Source: Symsagittifera roscoffensis
Lineage: Eukaryota; Xenacoelomorpha; Acoela; Convolutidae
Direction: 5' to 3'
Length of the DNA stretch: 64,000 bases
Assembly: GCF_963678635.1 (NCBI RefSeq)
Contig: NC_087063.1
Location: 4,748,580-4,812,579, forward strand
Below are positions 31,774-43,568 of this stretch, piece by piece (the first letter of the stretch is position 1; every line of letters begins with the position of its first letter). The position numbers and the translations under genes are program-made. The notes below the pieces were generated by a model, which saw nothing but the letters and a program-made list of their open reading frames with translations, did not search any database and was not told where the DNA came from.

Positions 31774-34700
31774 TAGCTTTCAATCTTTAATGCCATCTAA
31801 ATTTTGGTCATCAAAAAGCAAAATTTTCTGACACATTTTCTGCGAACTTTTAAATATAGTCCAATTCGTGCGTTGGCCCCATGTTGAAATTAGGTGGCAT
31901 TATCATAAATCACAGAAACAGCAAATGTGCGATATTTAACTGTATCTAGTTTTTAAGGCTTTGTGTCTATTTTTTGTTTGTCTACAGTGTTGAATGATTT
32001 GCATTTAGTGTTTTTATGGAGCAGCGACTTAAAGAGCTCAAAAGATTTGTATGTCGCGGTATGGCTGAAAATCTAGCCTCTTGCTTTAATCTGATGAAAT
32101 CATCATTGATTTTCCTTTCGAGTATATATTTTTGTACTAATTTCCTTCACTAAAAGTCTGAATTTATGGCTCAATGTCCTTCGCAGATTGTGCAATTTCC
32201 AAGCTACACAGATTTAGAATCCATAGAATGTTAAATCGCAAAATATGTGCCAAAGATTCGATCTGGCACCGTTGGGTTGTTGTTTAAAGTTGCTTCCAGG
32301 AAAGCCAGTGTCTTCCTAAAGGAAGGGAGGGAGCGTAATAAAGTTTAGCCCCAAGAATAAACTGATTCGATGAAATTTGTAAATAGTTGAAAGTTGTAGC
32401 ATGAATTTAATTTTCATTTTCAAATTTAGATATTCTTACTACTGTCTTTTAACTGCTGAGTTGACCGTGTATGAAACTTCTTGGCATTTTCCAAACAAAA
32501 TTTGCAGACCAAACCCTACATCGGTTTTATGACACGTTTTAAAAAAGTCTCTTTTCAGTTCGAATTGGTTCTTTTTTGTTTATTTGTCCGGAAAATTACC
32601 TATTGTGCTTTATAAAAAAAGTTCTGATTCTTTATGGAGAAGTTATGGGGGCTTCAGTTTTTTACCTGATGCAATAAAATCAGTCGGATTTTGCACGGCA
32701 ATTTTTTTTTGAAATTTTGTTTTAACCTTCTGAACCATGAGTCAAATCATGCATCTCTTGTTCCTTGTAGCATGCACAAATGATCAATGTGTCAGATCAA
32801 AAAGTGCTTCAGGCTCTAACCATGATAGTAGTTGAGGCGTGAAATAATTTTGCATTAAGACGACAGATACAGATACCTCAAAAAGTCTTATAGTTAGTTG
32901 GCTGGCTTTGGTACTAACTATCTCAGGTGCGCCGAAGGCAGAAAATCAATGCACTCCGAAATTATATACCAAGTTATACTGACTCGTTAATTTAACTCAA
33001 CGCGACGCCTAATTAGCCCGAGGACAGTGTAATTGGTTGATTTAATGGCAAAAACCTTTTCGCACCTCGGCGCTAAAAGCTTTTTCACAAGTTTGTAAAA
33101 ATTTGAGCTCGCTTTGTTGCGATTGTCTGAAAAGCTGCCATGCTGTGAACATTAAAGAATATCCGATTAAGTGGTCATGTTGAATGTATTTGAAACTGTG
33201 AGTTGAACTGTTGTGATTGAGTAATGAATGAAAAGAGTGAGTTGAAAACGATACTCAATAATCAAATCATTATGCAAAACAAAGGTGATCAGAGCTCTTT
33301 TAGTGCAGAAATCGAGTTGATGAACCTTTACCAGCGAGTTTATCCATACTATATAATTAAAATTTTAGGTCTACATAAGAGATGAACCATTATTATATGA
33401 ACCATTTGTATTTTCGTACAAGAGGTTGATGGTTCGATTCTCGCACGAGATAAAATTTTTTAAACAATTTGATGTCGTTTTAGATGTTATTTGAATCGTT
33501 CGAAGTGTAAAACTCAGCGATGCAGCTTCTAGACGTCAAAATCATCCACATATATCTTCAATTAATATAGCATATTTAGAATTGTATAGCCAATGTCCTG
33601 TTTTCAGATTTCCATGTGAGATTTGGTTGACATATGTAGCTGATTTATATATCAAGCATCTTTCACCTAAAGTCCATTCATCTCATTGGGAACAAAAAAA
33701 AGTATTCTTGTCTGTCAAATACAAACCAAAGAAGGCGACTGTTTTCTGGATCGCATAAATTATGACCACCAAATCTGACTTCTGAGTGTAATATGAAGGC
33801 GCAAACAATAGCTAGTAGTAGTCTTATACCATCAGGTGAGTTCTTTAACCGATTGATCGGTTGACTTGGAGAGCCCAATTTAAACCCGAAGTGTTTGCTG
33901 CTCGTAATTGAGTTGTTTGTCTGAATTACTTGTTTCTGACGTTGCTCCGCCTGAATTATTTGCAAAGTAGCACTGTGTTTACTTTCAATCAGCACAGTTG
34001 TTTTTGAAAGATAAATTTCAATAGTTTTCGAATTATGAGCTGCCTTAGTTGTAATTGAAAGATCGTGATTGACAGGCGTGCTGTTTAAGTAATCAATTCA
34101 GGTGACATTTGAGCTGAACGATGAATGTTAAAATGATTAAGCACACTTTTGGTTTCAGTTTGGAGAGGTATAAAATTTGACAAATTTTTGAGCCAAAAGT
34201 GCGGCGATGTTGATGTTGTTTTTTTTACAAGAATTGCCGCAGATAAAGTAAAAACAAAAAGCCATCTTGCTTAGACGATGTGAAACTACCAATTTTTTAA
34301 TTCCTAGGATTCCTTCAGTGGTAATGACTTCTTGTTTGGGTGGGGGTGCACCTACTGGCTTTTGGTTGATTAATTTTCAGATCAAACATCTGTTGCTATT
34401 GAACTTCTATATTGATCATTGCTTGGGTCTGCCGTATGAGCTGCTTCTAAATGCCCTACAATCAGCCGTATATGCCCCCCCCCCCCTATGTGACCTATCG
34501 GAGAGTCTCTACCTAGCCATGTATAATTTTCGAAAATTGTTTCCGTAGAAAATACTCATTTCAATCGAAAGCAGAAAATAAATTGGCGCTAAAATTTTTG
34601 ACACGATTTGCGTTTAAGCATCTGTATACACTTAATGACCTTAATGATGATTATCTATTATTATTTTTAAATATACACACCTTAAAAATTTTTTGATAAC

Positions 34701-35819
34701 AAAACTGTTATTGAATCGTTAAGACGACCTGTTAAATGAAGTAATTTATGCATTCCTAAGAAATTCTTGACTACTGGCAATCTGTGAAAAAATCTTAAGT
34801 TTTTCCTGTTGTTTATTATCAAGGAAATACTTACGTTATACTACGAGGTTCTGCAACATAAGTCAAACAATATTGCGTTCAGATTTTATGATCAATGTAT
34901 TCTGTTAGTAAAGCGTTTTAATAACTAACTGGTTTTTGTTCCGACTTTCGAAAAAAGTGAGGACTATATGCTCGAAGTTGTTTTTGTTTTTACTCAGACA
35001 ATTTCAAAAATAATTTTTGCTTCCTCGGCGATAGATCCCTAGTTCTGTGTGGGCCCAGCCGTGTGTGCACTATAGTGTCCTAACAGGTCCGTCTAAAGTG
35101 CTACGTTTTAAACTTTGATAGTATCAGCCTACAATTCATAGTTTTGCTAATATTTAGTTTACCAAAAACTATCCGAGATCAATTAAAGGGCAATCGGAAC
35201 TGATACGAGCAGTATTGTTATTGTTAAGGAATGCTTACAATTGTTTCCGAGAAATCTTAATGCTCACGTTGAACGCTCAAACTTGATTTTTGATTTTTTC
35301 AAGTTCAACTCAATTTGATTTGCTTAATTGAAGGAATATCACACGCGGCACTTAGGCAATTGGACTTTTTGTGAAGAAACATTTGACATTTAGGATCGAA
35401 AAAGTTGATTTTTTCCCAGCGGAAAGACGAAGTTTTTTAGTGATCCAGTTTTCTCAAATTGAGTTAATTAATTGTAAAAAGTGACAGTGAAAGATACTTG
35501 AAATTATAAGAACTTCAACGTAATATTTTTTCTCCGAAAACTGTAAATTGGTCAACAATATCGGTTTTCTCGAGGTCATTGACATCTGTCCAACTATCTG
35601 TCAGCGACGTTATATTAACTTGTGTTATTAATTTCGATTTGCTGTTGATGTGAAATGAATTATTTGGTTGCCATGTTTCGAGTGTTAAATTGTCTGGGTT
35701 GTATCAAAGTGCGGTTTTGCCTGTTTTGCGGTGTTAAACTTTTGCGTCATGTACTCAAATGGACCCTTAAGTTATATTTTTAAGCACGTGCTTTGTTAAT
35801 TTCTAAAAATTGGGAATGA

Positions 35820-35940
35820 TATAGTCGATTGATATATCATATTAGAGATCTTTCAGTCGTGAGTCGAGGGACATAAAAATGTCTTCAAAAAGTTGTCCTA
35901 GTGTTGCGAAAAGCGAGTAAAGCGATCGAGTAGCGTTCGT
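35820..35940 (+). repeat. Dispersed repeat family F, copy
   Basis: AGTCGATTGATATATCATATTAGAGATCTTTCAGTCGTGAGTCGAGGGACAT..AAGCGAGTAAAGCGATCGAGTAGCG aligns with the 25.86-26.03-kb copy over its length. Confidence 0.55.
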
Positions 35941-36111
35941 TATATATCAAAGTTAACAAGAAAAGACACTAATTTGAAAAAAAATCCTTGTTTATACTTG
36001 TCATTAGACCACTGATTTCGCGCTCTTGCATTTATAAATATAATGCTTTTGATCGTTTGGGATAAATTAAAGCAATGATCGGCGACATAAAACTTGGATT
36101 GCTCAGTCATT

Positions 36112-36165
36112 CCAGCGTGAGCCCGTGGCCCAGAGGTTAGAGGTTCGAATCTAGTCAATTGCTTG
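36112..36165 (+). mobile_element. tRNA-like SINE remnant
   Basis: GCCCGTGGCCCAGAGGTTAGAGGTTCGAATCTAGTC brings an A-box-like stretch directly against a B box, as if the anticodon arm were deleted. It is not a functional tRNA. Confidence 0.45.
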
Positions 36166-36393
36166 ATTTTTAGCTTTTTGTACAAAATTTTTTACAGCCT
36201 TTTTTTCTTAAAGATTTCAAAATATTAGCTGTTTCATTGCAGTGTGCGCAAAGTGCTGTTTCGTCTCTGTAATTTTTAATATCAAAAGGCCAATTTAACC
36301 CACTTAAAGTATCAATGAAATAGCTGGACGTATGTGGAGATATTGATCAAGAATATTTTTTACTAATCAAAGTTGATAAAAAATTTTTATAGG

Positions 36394-36814
36394 CAGGCGC
36401 GGATTTAGGGGTGGGGGTGGGGGCGGACGCCCCTCCTCCCCCTCGAACTCGAACCCCTGCCGACCCAAAGGGTCCCTCCTTTGAACTAATTTGAGATATC
36501 CATTTTTGGCTGACGGACCCTAAGGTTTTTCTAAAGGCGCCTTTGGCGCCAATATATACCAAATTTAAGGGGGAGCGCGCGCCGAAAAAACGAAATTTTT
36601 TAATAAAAAATTCCCAAAAAGTGCCTAAAAACGCCTCTTTGGCCTGTTTTTTCAAAGTTTTGCCTGCGGCCCAGAAATTTTGGCCAAAACAGGGACTTTT
36701 CAGTGCTTTGTAGCTCGGAATATCAATTTGCTCGACCTTAAAAAAAAGGTCGACAAAATTTCGAAATTTTTTTGAAAATCCACCCCCTTCGAGAAAATCC
36801 TAGATCCGCCCCTG
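36394..36814 (+). mobile_element. Short-TIR non-autonomous element, 421 bp
   Basis: Begins CAGGCGCGGATTTAG and ends CTAGATCCGCCCCTG, imperfect terminal inverted repeats of about 15 bp. Internal landmarks are CCCAAAGGGTCCC, AAGGCGCCTTTGGCGCC and AAAAAAAGGTCGACAAAATTTCG. Flanks TTTATAG (left) and ATTATAG (right) could be a short target duplication, offset by one base. There is no coding capacity. A copy in reverse orientation lies at 42849-43265. CAGGGGCG-type termini are common in hAT-like non-autonomous elements, but the superfamily is not proven. Confidence 0.8.
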
Positions 36815-39180
36815 ATTATAGATATCCGTTCTGTAGCGCTGGAGATAAACTAACTGATATTTGATTGCTGGCATGGGGCTAGATTCCCGGTGCAAATTTT
36901 TTCTTCTTCAAACTATTTTTTTTTCTTTTTTTTAATTTTTCTTGGCTTCTTTTTTTTGAATCAGCTTTTACAACTTTTGCACTTTGATCAAAAATAAGTT
37001 TTCTTCAAATGATGGTATCCGTCAAAATTGAAAAAAAAATTCCAAAGTAACAAAAGATTTAAAAACTTTTCAAGGTCGTCAAGTTTAGCCCTTGATTCAC
37101 TGATTTTATTAACGCATTTTGATTCAAACCCTGCTGAACGATTTTCTCAGGTTATGATTTACGAAGGTTATCTTCACACTAACGCACGGTTAGTCCCAGC
37201 CAGTCTGTTGCTTGTGGGCCATTCTGTTATTTTGAAGCCATTTGATACAGAATAATAGTGCGAGTTCGTCTTGCTCTGTGAATTTCAGAGATTTTTATGT
37301 CTTTGAGAGGCTTTTATTTTCTCGGCTGGACTTAATTTGATGACCGGGAGCTGGGAGGGAAGTTACGCAACTGTGGATCTATAGAGAAGGGTGACTCCCC
37401 TTCCCTTTTCTCGGCCCCTTCCCTGGAAAGACTAGTGATTTATGTGGGAAACGCCCAGTAGCTACTAGAATAACTACCCATTGGCAGTAAGGTGTTGCTT
37501 CTTTATTACCAAAGGCCATTTCGTCGAAACGTGTGAACAAACTTTGCTATTTTTAACTGCTGCAGATTATGACCTCAAGTTTGTACCATATTCCAAAAAG
37601 GGAAATTTTTCAAGTTGTTGAGTTAATTAACATTGATAATTAGTTAGCAGCATCACTATTTTCTGCGAAGTTTTCAATTTCGACGCTGGCGCGCTCTTTC
37701 AGTTTTCGGCCAATTGATTTTTCATGGATGTTAGAGGCGTAAAAAAACCTCCCTTCTGTTTCTGGGAAGGTCTTACTAATGGGTCTGTGAATGGAAAAAT
37801 CAAGAAGTGTGCCCTCATGCGTTAAAATTACAAAAATGGAGACCCACCCCCTCTTAAAACGAACCTCCCCTCGTCACTCAAAACACCCCCTGTGCCCAAT
37901 TTAAATGCAAATGTTTTCTTTAGGTCTTACTGGGCGAGCCCTTTTCCTAACCTGATTTCGAGAAAGTGTCTTAAATTCAATTTGCAATTTGAATATCCAA
38001 TTATTTTTCATGTTTCACTTGGCTATAGGGCAATTGATTCGGATTGAGATCGTTTTTAAGATTCGAAGTGAATTATTTAAATTTAGAAATTGTCGGCAAT
38101 GGGTTTTTGGAGTCGCCGGAAATTTGACTTTCATGTGTTTTCAGTGCTGTGAATAGCTGAAGGCAGGAGTTACAAGCGGCAACTCAACCCTTTGATCACT
38201 GGGTCCGCTAGAGATCAAAATACACCTGTGATAATCAAGATCCGAACGCCGCATTCCCCTTAGGGCTAACTGGCTCCCGTCACTCAAACGAACTAAGATC
38301 GGAGGGTTCCTTTGTTGTGTAACGGTTTCGCCGATTTATGGTTTCTTGGAAGATTGAAATTAAACCCAGAATTATAAGCCCGCCTAATTATAAAGACATG
38401 CTGTGTTGCTTATTTGTAACGATAAGCGCAATACGCGATCAAGAATGCGATAGCGGCCGCGTTCTTTGATCTATGCCCGACCGATAGCGCCGGCGTGAAT
38501 GCAACTGACTTTGGGTTAAAATGGTACTATAAAATAAAGGGAAAGACTAGCTTTCATGTTTTAACCCCGCCTGTCAATGTGATCGAATAGGACCGGCCAT
38601 GATTTAATTCAACAGGACAAGTTTGCATGTTATTACTCTTCGGGTATCTGTGATAGACTCGGGATTTGATATTTTGTGGAGCTAATTTTGTGTCAAATTA
38701 GAATGCGACCATTGTCTTTTATAAAGAGTAGTTTAAGATGAAAATGACAAGGTGCTTCAAGGGTAACATGTTTAAAAATTAGAAAAAACCTTAAAACATT
38801 AAAAAGTTTTGTGCAAGTTGCACAGATTGTTTGGAATGTAGCAATCCCTGCTAATATACCTCAAAAATTGAAAAGGAGTTGAGTTTTTTCTAGAAAAATT
38901 CACTTTCCAAAACTGTTTCAATTTTTTAAAAAAATTTCTGTTGACTGCTTGAAAAGGCATAGTTTAAAAAACTGAAATGCGTTAAAATTAGTTTAACGCT
39001 AGATAAAAGAGAATCCTTGAGGGGGGGGGGATGGGGGTGGTCAGACTGAAAATTTTTGTGCCGATAGTTATATATTAGTTCAATGACGTGTGGCATCAAA
39101 ACAGAATTTTCTTGTATGCTCGAATGATTTTAGCTCTATGTGTGTTGCCTGTCTTCTCAAATTGTCAGCATTAGGTTTAT
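36815..39180. other. Intergenic upstream of AATF
   Basis: No supported gene. A tract at about 38150-38600 is richer in GC and CpG than its surroundings (it includes GCGGCCGC) and ends in a TATA-like ACTATAAAATAAAG near 38525. It may be the AATF promoter region or an unrecognised RNA gene. G-runs occur near 39020. Confidence 0.4.
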
Positions 39181-39198
39181 TTTACTTCTTTTTTTCAG
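39180..39198 (+). promoter_or_regulatory. 3' splice acceptor before the AATF start
   Basis: A TTTTTTTTCAG tract ends at 39198 and is followed by ATAGTT; the ATG comes 40 nt later. The CAG|ATAGT junction equals that of eS27. Confidence 0.5.
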
Positions 39199-39238
39199 AT
39201 AGTTGTGATTGATTGTTTATCGGTTGGTTGCCTTAGAA

Positions 39239-40762
39239 ATGGAATCAGACGACGATTTGGTCCGAGATGAATTCTTTTCAACTCTCAATGCGCACAACGA
39301 AGAAGAATCAAAACAAGACTTTGCTTCAAGTTTTCTGGACGGATTCCAACAGCAAGGTCACGAAATCCACAAGCGAAGCACAGTAAAACCCTCTAAAAAT
39401 CCAACTCACGACAAAAAGTATTCAGGCAGGCAAACGACTAGAAGAAAAATTGGACAAGAAAATCATGAAACTGTAATCGAAAAGAAAATAAACAAGAAAA
39501 ATGAACATTTTGGCGAAGAATTTTCCGATTACGACTCGGAAAATTTTGAAGAACTAGAAAATTACGAACAACTTGAAGATGGCAATATCGAAGACGATGA
39601 CAGTGAAGATGATTTTAATGACTCAGCTGATAAAGATATGAGTCATAGGCCACACAAGAAACGAAAAGTGGAAGTAGATTCAGCTAACAGCGATGACGCA
39701 GAGTCCGATTCGGAATCATTAAATGATGATCAAAATGAAGATGACGAATTAGACGAAGAAGAAGATGAAAGCGATGATGAAAATGATTCCGAAGGAGGTT
39801 CCGATGATTGGGTAGATCTCGAGAATGTCGATGATGAACCGAAAAGTAAAAGAAACAAAATCGATAAGTCGTTAAAGAACAGTTCAAAATCAAAACAACC
39901 AACATCTGAAATTTCGTTTTTCACCGATTCCTTTGGAAAAAAGAAAGATACCAACAACGTCGCAGACTCACAGCGAGGCCTGGCTTTGAAGAAACAGTTG
40001 ACTCTATGGGAAAAATACTTTCAACTTCGTGTTTTGTTACAATCATCATTGCAAGCAGCAAATGAAATTCGGCCAGCATCTATCGAAAAAATTTCAAAGG
40101 ACAATGAAAATTATTGCGAGCTTATGAAGAATTTGGATTACGTACTTGAAAAGTTTTTGACAATTGCTGAAAAATCTTTTGATTCATTAGAATTGAAAAC
40201 TGAATTAGAGCTGGACAGTTCATCAAGTTTCGAAGAGCGAATCGAACGTTTGAGTAAAACTTTAATAAACGAAGGTCCTAATTTGATGCAGTTTTGGAAC
40301 GATAAAATTATGTTATCAATGGGAAAACACACTCAAAGATCAAGCTCTTTTTCGGGTACTAATAAAAATGCAATGACTGCACAAATAGAAGGAGTTTTAG
40401 CCGACAGGTCACGACTGCTAAAACGAACGAGAACGAAACGAGTGGAATACAGCAGTTCGGTTCCCGACGAAGAAATACCGGACGATGAAATTTATGACGA
40501 GTACGATTTCTATCAGAACCTGGTCAAAGACCTCATCAGTAGTCGATCCTCTGCTACCAATCAATATCTAAACCAGCAACAAAATAGCAACTTGAAACTG
40601 AAAAATGTAAAATCTATTACGACACAGCTTGTAAGAAAACACAAAGCCATTGTGTTTGATATACACGCCAAGTTGGTAGGCTTTACAGCGCCAAAGCCCT
40701 CGGCGGAAGATTGGAGAGATGATGCTATAGATTCTTTGAGTTTATCTATTTTTGGCAATTAA
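39239..40762 (+). CDS. AATF: AATF/Che-1/Bfr2 nucleolar protein
   Basis: The start is ATG 39239, the first ATG after the acceptor; 507 residues in one exon. An acidic N-terminal half (long Asp/Glu/Ser runs, about residues 95-200) contains a KKRKVE nuclear localisation signal near 140. The AATF core spans about 245-400 (QRGLALKKQLTLWEKYFQLR, then ADRSRLLKRTRTKRVEY). The C-terminal TRAUB domain spans about 415-505 (DDEIYDEYDFYQNLVKDLI, VFDIHAKLVGFTAP, and the end SLSIFGN, matching the RSLFG end of the family). AATF works in early 40S ribosome assembly in the nucleolus and, in vertebrates, in transcription and DNA-damage responses. Length is close to the animal orthologues. Confidence 0.93.
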   Translation: MESDDDLVRDEFFSTLNAHNEEESKQDFASSFLDGFQQQGHEIHKRSTVKPSKNPTHDKKYSGRQTTRRKIGQENHETVIEKKINKKNEHFGEEFSDYDSENFEELENYEQLEDGNIEDDDSEDDFNDSADKDMSHRPHKKRKVEVDSANSDDAESDSESLNDDQNEDDELDEEEDESDDENDSEGGSDDWVDLENVDDEPKSKRNKIDKSLKNSSKSKQPTSEISFFTDSFGKKKDTNNVADSQRGLALKKQLTLWEKYFQLRVLLQSSLQAANEIRPASIEKISKDNENYCELMKNLDYVLEKFLTIAEKSFDSLELKTELELDSSSSFEERIERLSKTLINEGPNLMQFWNDKIMLSMGKHTQRSSSFSGTNKNAMTAQIEGVLADRSRLLKRTRTKRVEYSSSVPDEEIPDDEIYDEYDFYQNLVKDLISSRSSATNQYLNQQQNSNLKLKNVKSITTQLVRKHKAIVFDIHAKLVGFTAPKPSAEDWRDDAIDSLSLSIFGN

Positions 40763-41440
40763 ATATCGCGTAAAAGTTTTTGATGTTGTCTGAAAATTTT
40801 TGATATAGAGTACAAAATTTCATTCCGTGAAATAGAGTACAAAAATTCATTCCGAAGTTTTTGGCGTGTTTGTTATTTCGATTTTTAAATGCTGCTTTTT
40901 GTTTTCCGTAGATGCTTTCTTCAGAAGTCTGCCATAGTTTTGTAACCGCCGCAAGTCTGTTTTAAATTTTTTTTTAATTTTGAGAGCTTCGATTTTTTTC
41001 ATTCATCTTCTAAACATGCGAGCTTGCGTGTGTGAGGTTATTTGAGTAGTCCACTTTTCAAAGTGGCTCATTGAAGTAAAAACATGTTCTCGCTAAATCT
41101 TTAGGTAACTCAAAAAAGTGTCAATCAAAAAATATTCGTGAAATTCGTTCAGCGTTTAGGTAGTATATTTTTTCTTTGAAACACGAACAAAAACTTCTCG
41201 GATTGTCTGTTGGCTATGTTCGTTAATTTTCAACCGCTTGGCCAGGACAAAAAAAGTTTGAAAGAACGAAGATTGCTTTTTATTCTGCCAAAAACTCAAA
41301 TTTGGCTGCGACACCAAACGTCGAATGACGATCAAATAATTGAGTTTTTAATTTAACTTTAATTTTTGTTTTTGTCTGTTATAAACCATTTGAGTAGCTC
41401 TTGTGTGCTAAATGTCCTGAAAATTGACTCATTTTTACGC
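40763..41440. other. Downstream of AATF, no gene seen
   Basis: AT-rich. A short direct repeat GAGTACAAAATTTCATTCCG / GAGTACAAAAATTCATTCCG occurs at 40808-40856. No clear AATAAA near the AATF stop, although ATTAAA overlaps the stop codon. Confidence 0.4.
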
Positions 41441-41740
41441 TTGCGGTAAGCCAGAGTGTTGCAACCGGGTACTAGTCTTTTTTCCGTAAACAAATTTGTT
41501 GAAAAGATTTCGCAGATATTTCATCTTTATATTAAATTCAAAATCAAGCAAGGACCCAGCACATATGGCGAAGAGGTAACACACCTGCTTGAGACGACAA
41601 ATGCTTCAGGTTTGAGCCCGGCCGGGATTTGTTTTTCGAAATTTTCTGCCTTTTTGGGACTAAACCCAATTGTTTATTTTTTTCCGCTCACTTTCCTTAG
41701 CACCGAGTTTTTTTTGAGTGTTCAGCTTTCTTCTTAATTC
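41440..41740 (+). mobile_element. Repeat E copy 4 followed by a tRNA-like SINE head
   Basis: TTGCAACCGGGTACTAGTCTTTTTTCCGTAAAC (repeat E) is followed near 41560 by a tRNA-like stretch GGCGAAGAGGTAACACACCTG..GGTTTGAGCCCGGCCGGGATTTG. The GGTTTGAGCC B box and the GGCCGG junction resemble the family C SINE-like copies at 18.5 and 23.1 kb. Confidence 0.5.
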
Positions 41741-41924
41741 CTGAATGCCATTTCTAATGTCCCATTGACAAAGGTCATTGAGTTACAAGATTTTTTGCGG
41801 AATTTTATTTTTAAAAACTGTTTATTCTTGTGATCAGCCTCACTCACAAATAAAAGAGTTCATTAAAAGTGTTCATTTATTTGATGGCATTTTTGCTATA
41901 ACCACGATCTGTAGCTGTGGAAAT

Positions 41925-42190
41925 TTCATAGCATCTGTTCTAAGCTTTATTTGTGGCTAGTGTTTGTTAATTATTAAGCGTCCGTGGCTGAGTTGTTAGT
42001 GCGTGAGACTCATTATATGTAGGTCGCAGATCGAATCCGAGACGTTAGCGGAGTTTTTACTAATTCGAGACTGAATTCTACTTTTTCTTTTTGCTTTTTT
42101 ATAAAACTGCTTATTGTCGTGTTCTCGCTAGTGAATGCGAAGCGAAGCTTTGCGCTTGTTAGATTTTTTTGCTTCGCTCATTAATGTGAA
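41925..42190 (+). mobile_element. tRNA-derived SINE, family A, copy 1
   Basis: A tRNA-like head (GTCCGTGGCTGAGTTGTTAGTGCG A box; GCAGATCGAATCC B box, about 45 nt apart) is followed by the body GAGTTTTTACTAATTCGAGAC..TTCTACTTTTTC..GTCGTGTTCTCGCTAGTG..GCGAAGCGAAGCTTTGCGC. The same order, including the upstream GGCTAGTGTTTG, is found at 59.02-59.26 kb. Confidence 0.8.
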
Positions 42191-42848
42191 TTATTACGTT
42201 TGCCATAATTGTACTCGCGATTAGCAAGCGTTATCAGTTTGGAACTTCGACCGATTCTTGTAAACATTTTGTTGAACAATATCATTGAATGATTTTTCTC
42301 AAATTTGCACATTCGTCAACCAACAAACATATTTTGATGTCGAAATTGAAGACATATTTGAGCCTTTTTGCATTTGAAAATCCCTTTCTAATCAACATAT
42401 TATTTCAATTCTTGTTTTTAATATTACCAACTCCGTTTCGATATTCTTTTTTCCTCGTTTTTCTTTAATACTCGGCTTAAAAGTCTTTCGGTTTATACTT
42501 AATCGGCATAGTGCCATCATATGGCATTGATGAAGAAGAGAAACAAGAAATTTACGCGTGTTAGTCTTTTGAGGCAGCGATTGGATGGATTGTTTCGAAA
42601 GTTTTTGATTTGTTTAGGAAAACGTTTTTTTGGCTCAACGTTGTCTGCTCAAAATGTGTCGGCATGAATACAGTTTGGTTTTTATGCAAATGTAGCTTGG
42701 AATTTTTTTATTTGTCATGTTTTTGTTCTCAAAATAGATCTTTAAGACAAAGATTTTAAAATTTACCATTAAAACGGAAGCCGTGGTTCGATGCTCGTAT
42801 TCTTAGCAGCTCATTTTCAAGTTTAGTTCAGACTCATATATAGGTCGC

Positions 42849-43265
42849 CAGGGGCGGATCTAGGATTTTATCGAGGGAGAGGGGCAGCTTTTAAAAAAAT
42901 ATCGAAAGTTTTGTCGACTTTGTTTTTTAGTTTGACCAAATTGATTTTCTGAGCTCTCCCAAATCACTTCAAAGACCCTAGTTTTGACAAAAATTTTCTG
43001 CACCGCAGCCAAACTTTTGAACAAACAGGCAAAAAGGCGTTTTTTGGCACTTTTTGGAAAATGTTGAACAAAAAATCGCGTTTTTTCGGCGCGAGCTCCC
43101 CCTCAAAATTAGTATATGTTGGTGCCAATTTTTAGGGTCAGTCAGCCAAAAATGGATATCTCAAAATAGTACTAAGGGGGAGGGGATCCTTTGGGTCAGC
43201 AGGGGGTCGAATCCCTGAGGGGAGAAGGCGTCCGACCCCCGCCCACTACCCTAAATCCGCCCCTG
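42849..43265 (-). mobile_element. Short-TIR non-autonomous element, 417 bp, nested
   Basis: Begins CAGGGGCGGATCTAGGATTTT and ends CTAAATCCGCCCCTG. It is the reverse-orientation relative of 36394-36814. It interrupts repeat family G: the left flank TATATAGGTCG and right flank GATACTTTTTTTTCG..GTCTTGTTCAGTCTCAAACTTAATTTGTCGCGG are contiguous at 22183-22300. Confidence 0.85.
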
Positions 43266-43568
43266 TATGTTTCGATGATACTTTTTTTTCGAGGAAAAGT
43301 CTTGTTCAGTCTCAAACTTAATTTGTCGCGGTTTTTCCCCTTTTTTTTCAGATGTCTAAGTGGAAAGCTTGAAAATAGGATTAGAAATTACAATTTGGGC
43401 AAGTTCATTCATGGTGGCTGACTTTTAATAGGTTGTTTGTGAACGCTCCCTGACATTGACTTAATCAACTCATCTTCATGTTGATGTTTGCGGAGAGGAG
43501 ACTTGAAAACATTGCAAAACGATTGTTTACTTAAACAAAAAGTTAGTGAAATTGGGTAGTTTTGGTAT

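Larger units (their letters stand above)
31774..36390. other. Intergenic, no gene seen
   Basis: Only short frames. A B-box-like GGTTCGATTCTCGC lies at about 33432 without a convincing A box. A second TTTGTTCCGACTTTCGAAAAAA motif is near 34937. Repeat F is at 35820-35940 and a tRNA-like remnant at about 36115-36160. A homopolymer C run is near 34476. Confidence 0.45.

Noticed and set aside
41975-42050. Functional tRNA gene
   Set aside because: A and B boxes are present but the acceptor stem does not pair, and a conserved SINE body follows; the same unit recurs at 59 kb.
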